DNA of 64,000 nucleotides from CAIKBL01 sp964555355 (lineage in GTDB: Bacteria > Pseudomonadota > Gammaproteobacteria > Ga0077536). Of this stretch, positions 53,554 to 63,433 are shown piece after piece; positions within the stretch are counted from its first letter, which is position 1; each line of letters begins with the position of its first letter. The translations under genes and the position numbers were made by a program. The notes under the pieces are model-generated. The model was not told the DNA's origin. It saw only the letters and a list, made by a program, of their open reading frames with translations, and ran no database searches. The stretch is taken from contig CAZKRY010000001.1 of NCBI GenBank assembly GCA_964555355.1, positions 186,001 to 250,000 on the forward strand. The letters are read 5' to 3'.

Positions 53554-55626
53554 CTATTCTCCGAGCTGCGCCAATAACTGCAACTGCGCATCACGAGGCT
53601 TGCCGGTGCCCTTCACGCGGTGATAAGTGCCATCGGCGCTTAACGACCAAGCGCGCGTATTGTCATGTAAGTAAGACTCTAAGCCTTCTTTAATGACGCG
53701 TTCGCGCAAGCGCTTTTCATCGATAGGTAAGCACACCTCGATGCGATTGAAGAAGTTGCGCCCCATCCAGTCTGCGCTCGACAAATATACTTCCGGATCG
53801 TCGTCGTTCTGAAAATAAAATACGCGCGCGTGTTCGAGAAAGCGACCGACAATCGAGCGCACGCGGATATTCTCCGATACCCCTTCAATCCCCGGTCGCA
53901 ACGCACAGATCCCACGCACGATGAGATCGATCTTCACGCCGGCGCGGGAGGCATGATAAAGCGCGACGATGACGTTGACTTCCAGCAGCGCATTCATTTT
54001 GGCGATGATGCGCGCAGGTTTGCCGGCACGTGCATTGTCGGCTTCGCGCTCGATGAGACCCACAATTTGCGAATGCAACGTAAACGGCGAGTACAGCAGC
54101 TTCTTCAATTTCCCAGCGCGGCCGGGCGCGGTCAGTTGGTGGAAAATTTTCTGCACATCCATGCCGATGGTGTTATCGCACGTAAACAATCCAAAGTCGG
54201 TGTACTGCCGCGCGGTACGCGGGTGATAGTTACCGGTAGCCAGATGCACATAGCGGCGGAGCTGTTTACCTTCGCGCCGTAACACCAAGATCATTTTGGC
54301 GTGGGTTTTGAACCCCACCACGCCGTACACCACGTGCGCGCCGGCCTCTTGCAGTCGTGTCGCGAGTTCAATGTTGGCTTCTTCATCGAATCGTGCTTTG
54401 AGTTCGATAACCACCGTCACTTCCTTGCCGGCACGCGCCGCATCCACCAGCGTTTTCACGATCGGTGAGTCGGGACCGGTCCGGTATAGCGTTTGGCGAA
54501 TGACCAGCACTTCGGGATCGGAGGCCGCTTGGCGTAGCAGATCGACCACCGGGGCGAACGATTCAAACGGGTGATGGAGCAGCAAGTCGCCCCGTCGAAT
54601 GGTTTCGAACATATCGCCGTTTAGCGGTAAGCGGCGCGGTCGACTGGGCGTGAACGCCGCAAACTTAAGTTCAGGGCGTTCAATCATGTCCGGCACCGCC
54701 ATCAGGCGTGTCAAATTTACCGGCCCGTTACAAAGGTAAATATCCTCCGGCAGCAAATCGAATTCATGCTGCAGTAGGCTCAGCATCTCGGATGGACAGT
54801 TGTCGGCGACTTCGAGTCGTACCGCATCGCCGAAGCGGCGCTGATGCAATTCGCCTTCCAGTGCATGCAAGAGATCTTCGACATCTTCGTCTTCCACGAA
54901 CAATTCGCTGTTGCGCGTAACGCGAAACTGATAACAGCCGGTTACCTGCATGCCGGGAAAGAGATCATCGACATGCGCGTGAATGATCGAGGATAAGAAT
55001 ACGAACTCATGCGGCCCGCCGGCGTAAGTTTCCGGAATGTTGATAACCCGGGGCAGTGCACGCGGCGCTTGCACGATGGCGATGACACTATTGCGGCCAA
55101 ACGCATCGGTGCCTTCGAGGGATACCAAAAAGTTCAAGCTTTTGTTCAAGATGCGAGGAAAGGGATGCGACGGATCGAGACCGATCGGACTTAATACCGG
55201 CATCAGTTCTCGATAAAAAAAGCGCCGCACCCATTGCGACTGGCGGACGTTCCATTCGCCCCGCTTCAAAAAATGGATGTCCTGCTCGGCTAAACGCGGG
55301 GTGAGTACATCGTTGAGAACACGGTATTGCTCCGCCACCAACGCATGCGAGGCTTCCGCGATGCGCCGCAGTTGTTCGACGGTACTCATTTGATCCGGGC
55401 CAAGTTGGCCCGACTTAAACACCGCTTTTTGTTTCAGGCCGGCGACGCGTATTTCGAAAAATTCATCCAAATTACTGCTGGAAATACACAAAAAGCGCAG
55501 GCGCTCAAGCAGGGGATTGCTCTCGTCCTTGGCTTGTTCGAGCACCCGGCGATTGAATTCCAGCAGCGACAGTTCGCGGTTGATATAGAGCCGAGGATCG
55601 GTGATGTCCAGCGTTTTGGCGTCCAT
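53554..55626 (-). CDS. ppk1: Polyphosphate kinase 1
   Basis: A 690-residue enzyme that makes polyphosphate from ATP, at the membrane or nucleoid. It has the N-terminal INRELSLLEFNRRVLEQA motif, the middle HPFESFAPVVDLLRQAA and KARFDEEANIELATRLQEAG blocks, and the phospho-histidine segment RYVHLATGNYHPRTARQYTDFG; the His in RYVHLATGN corresponds to His435 of E. coli. The ATG at 55626 is preferred over a TTG eight codons upstream. It faces ppx, and pst genes follow on the other side. Confidence 0.95.
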   Translation of the reverse strand: MDAKTLDITDPRLYINRELSLLEFNRRVLEQAKDESNPLLERLRFLCISSSNLDEFFEIRVAGLKQKAVFKSGQLGPDQMSTVEQLRRIAEASHALVAEQYRVLNDVLTPRLAEQDIHFLKRGEWNVRQSQWVRRFFYRELMPVLSPIGLDPSHPFPRILNKSLNFLVSLEGTDAFGRNSVIAIVQAPRALPRVINIPETYAGGPHEFVFLSSIIHAHVDDLFPGMQVTGCYQFRVTRNSELFVEDEDVEDLLHALEGELHQRRFGDAVRLEVADNCPSEMLSLLQHEFDLLPEDIYLCNGPVNLTRLMAVPDMIERPELKFAAFTPSRPRRLPLNGDMFETIRRGDLLLHHPFESFAPVVDLLRQAASDPEVLVIRQTLYRTGPDSPIVKTLVDAARAGKEVTVVIELKARFDEEANIELATRLQEAGAHVVYGVVGFKTHAKMILVLRREGKQLRRYVHLATGNYHPRTARQYTDFGLFTCDNTIGMDVQKIFHQLTAPGRAGKLKKLLYSPFTLHSQIVGLIEREADNARAGKPARIIAKMNALLEVNVIVALYHASRAGVKIDLIVRGICALRPGIEGVSENIRVRSIVGRFLEHARVFYFQNDDDPEVYLSSADWMGRNFFNRIEVCLPIDEKRLRERVIKEGLESYLHDNTRAWSLSADGTYHRVKGTGKPRDAQLQLLAQLGE

Positions 55627-55728
55627 GATATTTCTTCGCGCAATGGGCAATAGCCGTCACGCTGTGAGCTGCTAAGATGCGCGCCCGCCACGTGGTTTGA
55701 TTCAAGTATAGCGAGGAAACGTTTCGTC

Positions 55729-56556
55729 ATGCCCGCACGCGCCCAATCTACGCGCCGCCGTACCACTCAAGCGGCGCGCGCCGATCGTCATCGCCTCTAC
55801 GAAGCCTCGGTGCAAGATGCCGCGGCGGAGCTTGATTTTGTCGAAGCCGAGTTCGAGCGCTTACGCGACCGCCCGGCTTATCGCCTGCGCGAAGATTTCT
55901 GTGGCAGCGCGAGCGTTGCCACCGAATGGGTGCGCCGCCATCGGCGGCACGTGGCGATCGGTGTCGATCTTGATGACGAAGTGCTTGCCTGGGCCAAAGA
56001 ACGCCATGTCAGTCGTTTGACGCCCGGCCAGCGCGCCCGTCTCGATCTGCGCAGGGCGGATGTCATGCGGGTCAAGACACCGCCGCAAGATCTGGTGCTT
56101 GCGATGAATTTCAGCTATTGGATTTTCAAAACCCGCGCGCAAGTCCGGGCTTATTTCGCGGCGGTACGCGGGGCGCTGGTCAAAGACGGCGCTTTTATGC
56201 TCGATTGCTTTGGCGGTTATGACGCGTTTCGTGTGCTGGAGGAGCCGCGCCAACTGCGCGGCTTCACGTACATCTGGGACCAAGCGAGCTATAACCCCGT
56301 GAATGGCGACTTCCGCGCGCACATCCATTTTCGCTTCCCGGATGGGTCCAAACTACGCGAAGCCTTCACCTATGAATGGCGCCTCTGGACTTTACCTGAG
56401 CTGCGGGAATTGCTGGCTGAAGCCGGCTTTAAGCGCTCCATCGTGTATTGGCAGGGCTGGGACGCCAAGGCTGAAGACGGCGATGGGGTCTATCAGCCGG
56501 TCGAAAGTGCCGATCCGGACGCCGGCTGGATCTCTTATATCGTCGCCCTGAAATAG
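55729..56556 (+). CDS. Class I SAM-dependent methyltransferase
   Basis: A 275-residue Rossmann-fold methyltransferase. Motif I is REDFCGSASVATEW (about 55-68), an unusual form lacking the GxGxG pattern but typical of one uncharacterised group; motif II is VAIGVDLDDEVL; NFSYWIF and MLDCFGGYDAF follow. The N-terminus is basic. The substrate is unknown. It lies divergent from ppk1 and before the pst operon, without an obvious functional tie. Confidence 0.8.
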   Translation: MPARAQSTRRRTTQAARADRHRLYEASVQDAAAELDFVEAEFERLRDRPAYRLREDFCGSASVATEWVRRHRRHVAIGVDLDDEVLAWAKERHVSRLTPGQRARLDLRRADVMRVKTPPQDLVLAMNFSYWIFKTRAQVRAYFAAVRGALVKDGAFMLDCFGGYDAFRVLEEPRQLRGFTYIWDQASYNPVNGDFRAHIHFRFPDGSKLREAFTYEWRLWTLPELRELLAEAGFKRSIVYWQGWDAKAEDGDGVYQPVESADPDAGWISYIVALK

Positions 56557-56650
56557 TCGAACAAAAAAACCACCCACAGCGGGTCGGAAGGCAATGAGTA
56601 GGGTGGGGCGGTAGCGATCAAATGAAACGTAGAGCGACGGACCCCGCCGT

Positions 56651-56684
56651 TTGTCATCTACTTGTCATAATCCTCGCGAACAAT
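56651..56684 (+). promoter_or_regulatory. Pho box and -10 of the pst operon
   Basis: Two exact direct repeats TTGTCAT (56651-56657 and 56662-56668) separated by CTAC form a 7-4-7 Pho box, the site of PhoB binding; the classical repeat is CTGTCAT. A possible -10, AACAAT (56679-56684), follows after 10 bases, the usual distance. The pstS start is 42 bases further on. The 169-base gap before it shows nothing else of note. Confidence 0.8.
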
Positions 56685-56725
56685 GCGCGCAGCCGCGGAC
56701 CGCGCGGCAGGTAAAGGAGCAAAGT

Positions 56726-57712
56726 GTGCGTAGATTGAAGCGATGGGCACTCGTTCTAGGTGCCGCGTTAGCGTCACCCATGGTCCCTGCAGAAGAAGCC
56801 GGCGGTGGCGTTGATACGGGATTACCCGACTATGTCAAAGCGAGCGGCGTGTCAGGCAACTTATCGAGCGTGGGTTCCGATACGCTCGCGAACTTGATGA
56901 CCCTATGGGCGGAAGATTTCAAAAAGTTGTATCCCAACGTCAATGTCCAAATTCAAGCTGCGGGTTCCAGCACCGCGCCGCCGGCGCTCACCGAAGGCAC
57001 GGCCAATCTGGGGCCGATGAGCCGCCAGATGAAAAGCGAAGAAATCGCGGCATTCGAAGGCAAGTACGGTTATAAGCCCACTGCCATTCCGGTGGCGGTC
57101 GACGCGCTGGCCATCTTTGTTCATAAAGACAACCCGATTAAGGGCATGACCATTCCGGAAGTCGATGCGGTGTTTTCGGCGACCCGCCTGTGTGGTCATG
57201 ACCGTGACGTGACGACTTGGGGCGACCTAGGCGCGACCGGTGAGCTTGCCAGCCAAAACATCCAGCTGTTTGGCCGCAATTCGGTGTCTGGCACTTATGG
57301 GTACTTCAAAGAATTCGCGCTCTGCAAGGGCGACTTCAAAAATACCGTCAACGAACAGCCCGGCTCGGCCTCGGTGGTGCAGGGCATTACCAAATCACTG
57401 AACGGGATTGGCTATTCCGGCGAGGGTTATCGCACCTCTGGCGTCAGAATGTTGCCGTTGGCCAAGAAAGAAGGCGGTACACCGATCGAGCCGACCAAGG
57501 AGAACGCGTTATCCGGTAAATACCCGCTCTCGCGCTTCCTCTACATCTATGTCAATAAACAGCCCAATCAGGCGCTCGGGCCCCTCGAAGCCGAGTTCAT
57601 GAAGATGGTGCTGTCCAAGGTTGGTCAAGCCACTGTAGTAAAAGACGGCTATATTCCGTTGCCAGCCAAAGTTGCCAATAAATACATGAAGTTACTCGGC
57701 TCGGGTGGCTAG
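56726..57712 (+). CDS. pstS: Phosphate ABC transporter substrate-binding protein PstS
   Basis: A 328-residue periplasmic phosphate-binding protein with a signal peptide (basic start, hydrophobic core, cleavage near PMVPAEE). Phosphate contacts are in SVGSDTLANLM, AGSSTAPPAL, and GRNSVSGTYGYF. It starts at the GTG at 56726, seven bases after AAAGGAG; the frame is open upstream but without a signal peptide fit. It is first of pstS-pstC-pstA-pstB-phoU behind a Pho box. Confidence 0.93.
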   Translation: MRRLKRWALVLGAALASPMVPAEEAGGGVDTGLPDYVKASGVSGNLSSVGSDTLANLMTLWAEDFKKLYPNVNVQIQAAGSSTAPPALTEGTANLGPMSRQMKSEEIAAFEGKYGYKPTAIPVAVDALAIFVHKDNPIKGMTIPEVDAVFSATRLCGHDRDVTTWGDLGATGELASQNIQLFGRNSVSGTYGYFKEFALCKGDFKNTVNEQPGSASVVQGITKSLNGIGYSGEGYRTSGVRMLPLAKKEGGTPIEPTKENALSGKYPLSRFLYIYVNKQPNQALGPLEAEFMKMVLSKVGQATVVKDGYIPLPAKVANKYMKLLGSGG

Positions 57713-57718
57713 TCGATC

Positions 57719-57780
57719 GGGCGGCTGCCTTTTCCGCCGCCCTTCGTCATAATGCGCGCGCCCCGCGATCTGCGGGGCGT
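57719..57780 (+). terminator. Two hairpins between pstS and pstC
   Basis: GGGCGGC/GCCGCCC (57719-57742) and GCGCCCCGC/GCGGGGCGT (57758-57780) lie in the 107-base gap after pstS. Neither has a strong T-run. Partial termination or mRNA processing here would give more binding protein than permease, as is common in pst operons. Confidence 0.5.
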
Positions 57781-57819
57781 GCTATTTCGCGCCTCTAAAC
57801 GCACCACCGAAAGTCCGGG

Positions 57820-60081
57820 ATGCCTGCTGCCGTGACCGAATCTGTGCTGACTGAACTCGCCACCGCCGAGCGCAAACGCCGCGGGATCCGCAAGCTCAAG
57901 GACAAGCTGTTCGGTCTGACCATGGGGATTGGTGGGGTGACGGTAATCGTCGCGATCCTCACCATTTTCGTTTTTCTGTTGTGGGTGGTACTGCCACTGT
58001 TTCGGTCGGCGTCGATGACACCCGTCAAGACTTTACAAGTGGACGATGAGGCGGTCGTGCAAATCGCGCTTAATGAATACGCGGATATCGGTTTTCTGTT
58101 ACGCACGAACGGCGCCTACCGTTTTTATCGCACCGACGATGGCACCGAGGTTAACCACGGCGCGTTAAGCCTCGGTGGGCGCGCACCGCGTCTGGTGGCG
58201 CCATCTACCAATACGGCGAAGACCATTGGAATTCTGGTTGGTGCACGGAAGGTATTACTAGCGCAGCCGGCTTATCATGTTTCCTTCGTCGATAACCGCC
58301 GCCAAACGAACCCCGAAGTCATTTATCCGCTGGGCGAGGAAGGGATCGACGCCGCACCTGCCGGCACCCGGGTTACCAAGTTCGTCGCGACCGCGAACGA
58401 AGCGGGCGCCACCATTGTCGCGCTAACGGTCGACGGTCGCGCGTTTCTGACTTCGATTACTAAAACCGAGTCCTTACTCGATGAAGCGGGTTTTGAGGAA
58501 AGCCAGACAGAACTCGCGAATGGCATCAAAGACGTCGACTTCCTCGTCATGGATATCGATCAACGCGAAGTCTATTTCGTGTCGCGCGGTGGACTCGTGC
58601 GTTTTTATGACATCCGCGAGCCGGCCGCGCCGCACCTCGTGGAGGAAGTGCAAGTGGTGGAACCGGATGTGACGGTGACCGCCGTCGAATTCTTGAGCGG
58701 CGGCACTTCACTTCTCATCGGCGACAGCAAAGGGCGCATCGCGCAGTGGTTTCCGGTGCGCGATGACGAGAACAACTACCGCTTAACGCGCATCCGATCG
58801 TTCAAGAAATTTGACTCCCCGGTCCAACTCATCGTGCCGGAGTATTACCGCAAGGGCTTTGCCGCGCTCGCCGCGGACGGGGCATTGGGGCTTTTCCACA
58901 CGACTGCCGAGCGTACGTTGCTGATTATCCCTGACGCGGTCAGTGGCGCGGCCGTCGCGGCCGCCATCGCGCCGCACGCCAATAGTCTGACCGTGCTTAC
59001 CGCAAGCGGTGCCTTGCAAAAATTTAAAGTGACCAACAAGCACCCGGAAGTGTCTTGGCATTCTCTGTGGGGCAAGGTGTGGTACGAAGGTCGAACGGGG
59101 CCTGAGTTCATCTGGCAGTCGTCGTCTGCGAGCAGCGATTTCGAGCCGAAGTTCAGCCTGACGCCGTTGACGTTCGGCACCATTAAAGCGGCCTTTTACG
59201 CCATGTTATTCGCGATCCCCATCGCCATCTTCGGGGCGGTTTACACGGCGTATTTCATGCAACCCCGGATGCGCACAGTCGTTAAGCCATCGATAGAGAT
59301 CATGGCGGCGTTGCCGACTGTTATTTTGGGTTTCCTGGCTGGACTTTGGCTTGCGCCGCTGATTGAAACGCATTTGATCGGTGTTTTGACCGCCACCGCG
59401 CTCATGCCGCTCGCATGGTTTGTGACTTCATTCGGATGGTCGCGCTTGCCGCTCGATGTCCGCCGCCGCGTGCCGGGGGGTTGGGAAGCGTTATTGCTCG
59501 TACCCGTGGTCGTGCTTGTCCTATGGGGCACGATGGCCTTGAGTCAGCCGCTCGAAGAGTTATTTTTTGGCGGCAATCTACCGCGCTGGCTCGCCCAAGA
59601 GCTTGGCATTACCTACGACCAACGCAATTCGTTGGTGGTTGGTATCGCGATGGGTTTCGCGGTCATACCCAATATTTATTCGATTGCCGAGGACGCCGTG
59701 TTCGGTGTTCCTCGGCAATTGAGTACCGGATCACTCGCGTTGGGTGCGACGCCGTGGCAAACGGTTACCCGCGTGGTGTTGTTGACGGCGAGTCCGGGTA
59801 TTTTTTCCGCCGTCATGATCGGCCTTGGTCGCGCGGTCGGCGAAACCATGATCGTGTTGATGTCAACCGGCAACACGCCGATCATGGATTTGAACATGTT
59901 CCAAGGGTTTCGTGCGCTTTCCGCCAATATCGCGGTCGAAATGCCGGAATCGGAAGTTAACAGCACACACTTCCGCGTGCTGTTCTTGGCGGCGCTAGTG
60001 TTGTTTGCCGTCACCTTCGTTTTTAACACCGTGGCCGAAGTCGTCCGTCAACGACTGCGCGCGAAGTACAGCAACCTTTAA
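57820..60081 (+). CDS. pstC: Phosphate ABC transporter permease PstC (long form)
   Basis: A 753-residue permease, over twice the E. coli length. After an N-terminal helix (about 37-60) comes a large periplasmic region (about 62-435) with WD-like repeated strands, then the usual six-helix permease domain with the EAA loop around GSLALGATPWQTVTRVVLL. Long PstC forms are known in Pseudomonas and relatives. The extra domain has no assigned role. pstA starts three bases later. Confidence 0.92.
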   Translation: MPAAVTESVLTELATAERKRRGIRKLKDKLFGLTMGIGGVTVIVAILTIFVFLLWVVLPLFRSASMTPVKTLQVDDEAVVQIALNEYADIGFLLRTNGAYRFYRTDDGTEVNHGALSLGGRAPRLVAPSTNTAKTIGILVGARKVLLAQPAYHVSFVDNRRQTNPEVIYPLGEEGIDAAPAGTRVTKFVATANEAGATIVALTVDGRAFLTSITKTESLLDEAGFEESQTELANGIKDVDFLVMDIDQREVYFVSRGGLVRFYDIREPAAPHLVEEVQVVEPDVTVTAVEFLSGGTSLLIGDSKGRIAQWFPVRDDENNYRLTRIRSFKKFDSPVQLIVPEYYRKGFAALAADGALGLFHTTAERTLLIIPDAVSGAAVAAAIAPHANSLTVLTASGALQKFKVTNKHPEVSWHSLWGKVWYEGRTGPEFIWQSSSASSDFEPKFSLTPLTFGTIKAAFYAMLFAIPIAIFGAVYTAYFMQPRMRTVVKPSIEIMAALPTVILGFLAGLWLAPLIETHLIGVLTATALMPLAWFVTSFGWSRLPLDVRRRVPGGWEALLLVPVVVLVLWGTMALSQPLEELFFGGNLPRWLAQELGITYDQRNSLVVGIAMGFAVIPNIYSIAEDAVFGVPRQLSTGSLALGATPWQTVTRVVLLTASPGIFSAVMIGLGRAVGETMIVLMSTGNTPIMDLNMFQGFRALSANIAVEMPESEVNSTHFRVLFLAALVLFAVTFVFNTVAEVVRQRLRAKYSNL

Positions 60082-60084
60082 GCC

Positions 60085-61740
60085 ATGCAGCAAAATTTTC
60101 GGCAATGGATGGCGAGCGGCGATCCTTGGGTGTGGCTAACCGCCGGGGCGGTGAGCTTGAGCCTAGTCATGGTGTTTGGCTTATTGTTTTTAATCGCCGG
60201 TAACGGATTGGCGCATTTTTGGCCCGGCCGTGTCGCCGCGATAACGCTGCATGAGATAGACGGCCAAACCGAACGCCTGCTCGGCGAGATAGTCGATAAC
60301 GAGGTCGTTTCGGCAACCCGAGTCCGCGAAGCGGGCGGCACGGTGCCGCAAGGCATGACCGTCGTGCAACGACTCCTCATCAAGGTCGGTAATCGGGATA
60401 TCGGCGGTAATGATTTTCGCTGGGTCGCGACCACCGACATCGCCAACATCGAGTATCCGGCCGATGCCTTTGTCGCCGAGCGCGCCGAGTGGGGAAACTT
60501 TTATGGTTTTGCCACGGGCATTCGCGAGGGCGAGGCGGCAATCGAGGCCGAATCGCCGTGGGCGGCGCTCCCGGCGCGCCTTGAACGCACCAATGACCTC
60601 AAGGCTGAGATCAAACAACTGGAGCGGCACGATGTCGGCGCCATTAACGCCGCACTCGAACGCCTGCGGCTGCGCGAGCGAACGCTCACCAAGCTCGGCG
60701 ATAGCGCGGGGCTCGCCGAGATCGCACGTGAGCGAGCCCTCCGTGATGCCGAGTTCGCGACTCTAAGCACGCGTCTTGCCGAACTGCACCAAGACGTAGC
60801 ACGCGACGCCTTGCTGGTGCGTACGATTAGCGGTGATGAACGCGCGCTGCCATTCGTGCAGTTGGTGCGCGTCTTTCAACCAAACGCCATGAGTGTCACT
60901 GACAAAATTTGGCATTACTGCATCAAGTTGGCCGAGTTCGTCAGCGACGAACCGCGCGAAGCGAATACCGAAGGCGGGGTCTTTCCGGCGATCTTCGGTA
61001 CGGTGTTGATGGTGTTTGTCATGTCGATCATCGCAACGCCGTTTGGGGTTATCGCAGCGGTGTATTTGCGTGAATATGCCAAACCCGGCCCGCTGACCTC
61101 GACCATCCGCATCGCGGTGAATAACTTGGCCGGCGTGCCGTCGGTGGTGTATGGCGTATTTGGGTTCGGTTTTTTTGTGTACTTTTTGGGTGGTTCAATC
61201 GACCGTGCATTTTTCGCCGAGCGCTTGCCGGCTCCCACTTTCGGCACGCCGGGCTTGTTGTGGTCATCGCTGACATTGGCCTTGCTAACGGTGCCGGTCG
61301 TTATCGTCGCCACCGAGGAAGGGTTGACCCGCATTCCGCGCGCAATCCGCGAGGGTAGTCTCGCGCTCGGCGCGACGAAAGCCGAGACTCTATGGCGTAC
61401 GGTCATGCCCATGGCGACGCCGGCGATGATGACGGGGTTGATTCTCGCGGTCGCGCGCGCGGCCGGCGAAGTCGCGCCGTTGATGCTGGTCGGGGTGGTC
61501 AAACTCGCGCCGTCGCTGCCGCTCGACGGCGAATTTCCGTTTCTTCACCTCGATCGCAAATTCATGCATTTGGGTTTTCACATCTACGATGTCGGCTTTC
61601 AGAGTCCGAACGTCGAAGCGGCGCGACCCTTGGTTTACGCGACGGCGCTTTTGCTGGTCATCATCATCATGTCGCTTAACTTGGCCGCGATCCAAATCCG
61701 CAATCGCTTGCGCGAGAAATACAATGCGGCGGACCATTAA
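60085..61740 (+). CDS. pstA: Phosphate ABC transporter permease PstA (long form)
   Basis: A 551-residue permease, also longer than in E. coli. It has an N-terminal helix (about 17-39), a soluble insert (about 40-290) with a coiled-coil stretch at about 170-240, then the permease helices with the EAA loop GSLALGATKAETLWRTVMP. It pairs with the long PstC; both inserts face the periplasm and may contact PstS or each other. Confidence 0.92.
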   Translation: MQQNFRQWMASGDPWVWLTAGAVSLSLVMVFGLLFLIAGNGLAHFWPGRVAAITLHEIDGQTERLLGEIVDNEVVSATRVREAGGTVPQGMTVVQRLLIKVGNRDIGGNDFRWVATTDIANIEYPADAFVAERAEWGNFYGFATGIREGEAAIEAESPWAALPARLERTNDLKAEIKQLERHDVGAINAALERLRLRERTLTKLGDSAGLAEIARERALRDAEFATLSTRLAELHQDVARDALLVRTISGDERALPFVQLVRVFQPNAMSVTDKIWHYCIKLAEFVSDEPREANTEGGVFPAIFGTVLMVFVMSIIATPFGVIAAVYLREYAKPGPLTSTIRIAVNNLAGVPSVVYGVFGFGFFVYFLGGSIDRAFFAERLPAPTFGTPGLLWSSLTLALLTVPVVIVATEEGLTRIPRAIREGSLALGATKAETLWRTVMPMATPAMMTGLILAVARAAGEVAPLMLVGVVKLAPSLPLDGEFPFLHLDRKFMHLGFHIYDVGFQSPNVEAARPLVYATALLLVIIIMSLNLAAIQIRNRLREKYNAADH

Positions 61741-61778
61741 GACATCTTTCAAAATTGGCGAACAAGCGGAGTAGCGCA

Positions 61779-62609
61779 GTGGATTCTTCGACAATGACGC
61801 ACGGGGTGGATATTCGCGCGCTGCGCGGGGTGCCCAATGAAGCGCCGGTAACGGCCGTGGACTGTCTGAAAGTCGAAGATCTCTCGCTCTACTACAGCGA
61901 GAAACGCGCGCTAAACGCCATCAACATGACCATTCCCGAAAAACGTGTGACGGCGTTCATCGGACCAAGCGGTTGCGGTAAATCAACGTTATTACGGTGT
62001 TTTAACCGTTTGAACGAGCTCATCAGCGGGGTCACGATTGAAGGCAACATCAAGCTGCGCGGTGAGAATATCTACGGGCCGGATGTCGACGTTTCTAACC
62101 TGCGCCGGCGCGTAGGGATGGTATTTCAGAAGCCGAATCCGTTTCCGAAATCGATCTACGAAAACGTGGCCTATGGATTGCGAATCCAAGGGATTAAAAA
62201 CCGCCGGGTGCTCGATCGGGCGGTCGAGGGCGCGCTGCGCGCGGCGGCGTTATGGGAAGAAGTGCGCGATCGCGTGCACGATAATGCGCTCGGGCTCTCC
62301 GGCGGGCAGCAACAGCGCTTAGTCATTGCGCGTGCCATCGCCATCGAGCCGGAAGTCCTCTTGCTCGACGAACCGGCCTCCGCGCTCGACCCGATTTCCA
62401 CGCTCAAAATCGAAGAACTGGTCTACGAGTTGAAACAGAATTACACGATTGTGATCGTCACCCACAATATGCAGCAAGCCGCGCGCGTCTCGGACTACAC
62501 TGCATTCATGTACATGGGCGATTTAATCGAGTTTGGCGAAACCAAAAAGCTTTTCACCACGCCCAAGCAGAAACAGACGGAAGACTACATTACCGGGCGC
62601 TACGGTTAG
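61779..62609 (+). CDS. pstB: Phosphate ABC transporter ATP-binding protein PstB
   Basis: A 276-residue ABC ATPase. Walker A is GPSGCGKST, the signature is LSGGQQQRLVIARA, and Walker B is EVLLLDEPASALDP; the H-loop is VTHNMQQA. The GTG at 61779, seven bases after GGAG, is the preferred start; an ATG five codons later is possible. It powers PstCA and takes part in PhoR signalling with PhoU. Confidence 0.95.
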   Translation: MDSSTMTHGVDIRALRGVPNEAPVTAVDCLKVEDLSLYYSEKRALNAINMTIPEKRVTAFIGPSGCGKSTLLRCFNRLNELISGVTIEGNIKLRGENIYGPDVDVSNLRRRVGMVFQKPNPFPKSIYENVAYGLRIQGIKNRRVLDRAVEGALRAAALWEEVRDRVHDNALGLSGGQQQRLVIARAIAIEPEVLLLDEPASALDPISTLKIEELVYELKQNYTIVIVTHNMQQAARVSDYTAFMYMGDLIEFGETKKLFTTPKQKQTEDYITGRYG

Positions 62610-62625
62610 CGCCGAGGGACGCATC

Positions 62626-63348
62626 ATGGTTATGACCCGAACGCACCATATCTCGCAGCAGTTCGACAAGGAACTGGAAGAAATCCGCTCCAAAGTGCTG
62701 ACAATGGGCGGGTTAGTCGAAGAGTCCTTGAGCCAAGTACTCGAAGCGCTATCCAAGACCGACATTGAACTCGCCGAGCAAATCGCCGCCAGCGACTACA
62801 AGGTCAATAACATGGAGGTCGATATCGACGGTGAGTGCACGGCGATTCTGCTCAGACGCCAACCCGCGGCCAGCGATCTGCGCCTGGTGGTAGCTGTCAG
62901 CAAAATAATCACCGATCTCGAACGAGTAGGTGACGAAGTCAAAAAGGTCGCGCGGATCGTCGCCAATATCGCCAATACCGGCAGCCCGCGGTCGTATTAC
63001 GTGGGTGTGCTCGCGATGGGCTATCACGTGCGGCGCATGTTGCGCGCGGCGCTCGATGCTTTCGCGCGCATGGATTCCCATGCGGCGCTCGAAGTCGCGC
63101 AGGAAGATTCCGAAGTCGATAAGGAACTCGAAGCCGTCATGCGCCAGCTCATCACCTACATGATGGAAGATCCGCGCAGCATTCGCGGCGTGCTCGATGC
63201 CATCTTCGCCGCCCGCGCGTTTGAGCGGATCGGCGATCACTCGGACAATATCTGCGAAAACGCGATCTTTTTGGTCGAAGGCAAGGATGTGCGGCATGTG
63301 GCGTTGGAAGAGGTTCGCGAACAGCTGCAAGCCAGGCGCGGCGAATAA
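62626..63348 (+). CDS. phoU: Phosphate signalling complex protein PhoU
   Basis: A 240-residue protein of two similar three-helix bundles, each with the metal-binding E/DxxxD pattern (ITDLERVGDEVKKVARI and FERIGDHSDNICENAIF). It links Pst transport to PhoR inhibition. The ATG at 62626 follows GAGGGA. It is the last pst operon gene. The 85 bases after it contain a weak AGCGC/GCGCT hairpin followed by a T-run (63398-63435) that may end the operon. Confidence 0.94.
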   Translation: MVMTRTHHISQQFDKELEEIRSKVLTMGGLVEESLSQVLEALSKTDIELAEQIAASDYKVNNMEVDIDGECTAILLRRQPAASDLRLVVAVSKIITDLERVGDEVKKVARIVANIANTGSPRSYYVGVLAMGYHVRRMLRAALDAFARMDSHAALEVAQEDSEVDKELEAVMRQLITYMMEDPRSIRGVLDAIFAARAFERIGDHSDNICENAIFLVEGKDVRHVALEEVREQLQARRGE

Positions 63349-63433
63349 CAGGGCCTCCGCTTTAGTAAGCATCAAGGCTTCTGGCCGGATGCCGATAAGC
63401 GCTATCGTCCCTCTTTGGTAAGGCGCTCTTTTT

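Noticed and set aside
60915..61502. 195-codon open frame antisense to pstA
   Set aside because: Threonine- and serine-rich shadow of the permease helices; no independent evidence.
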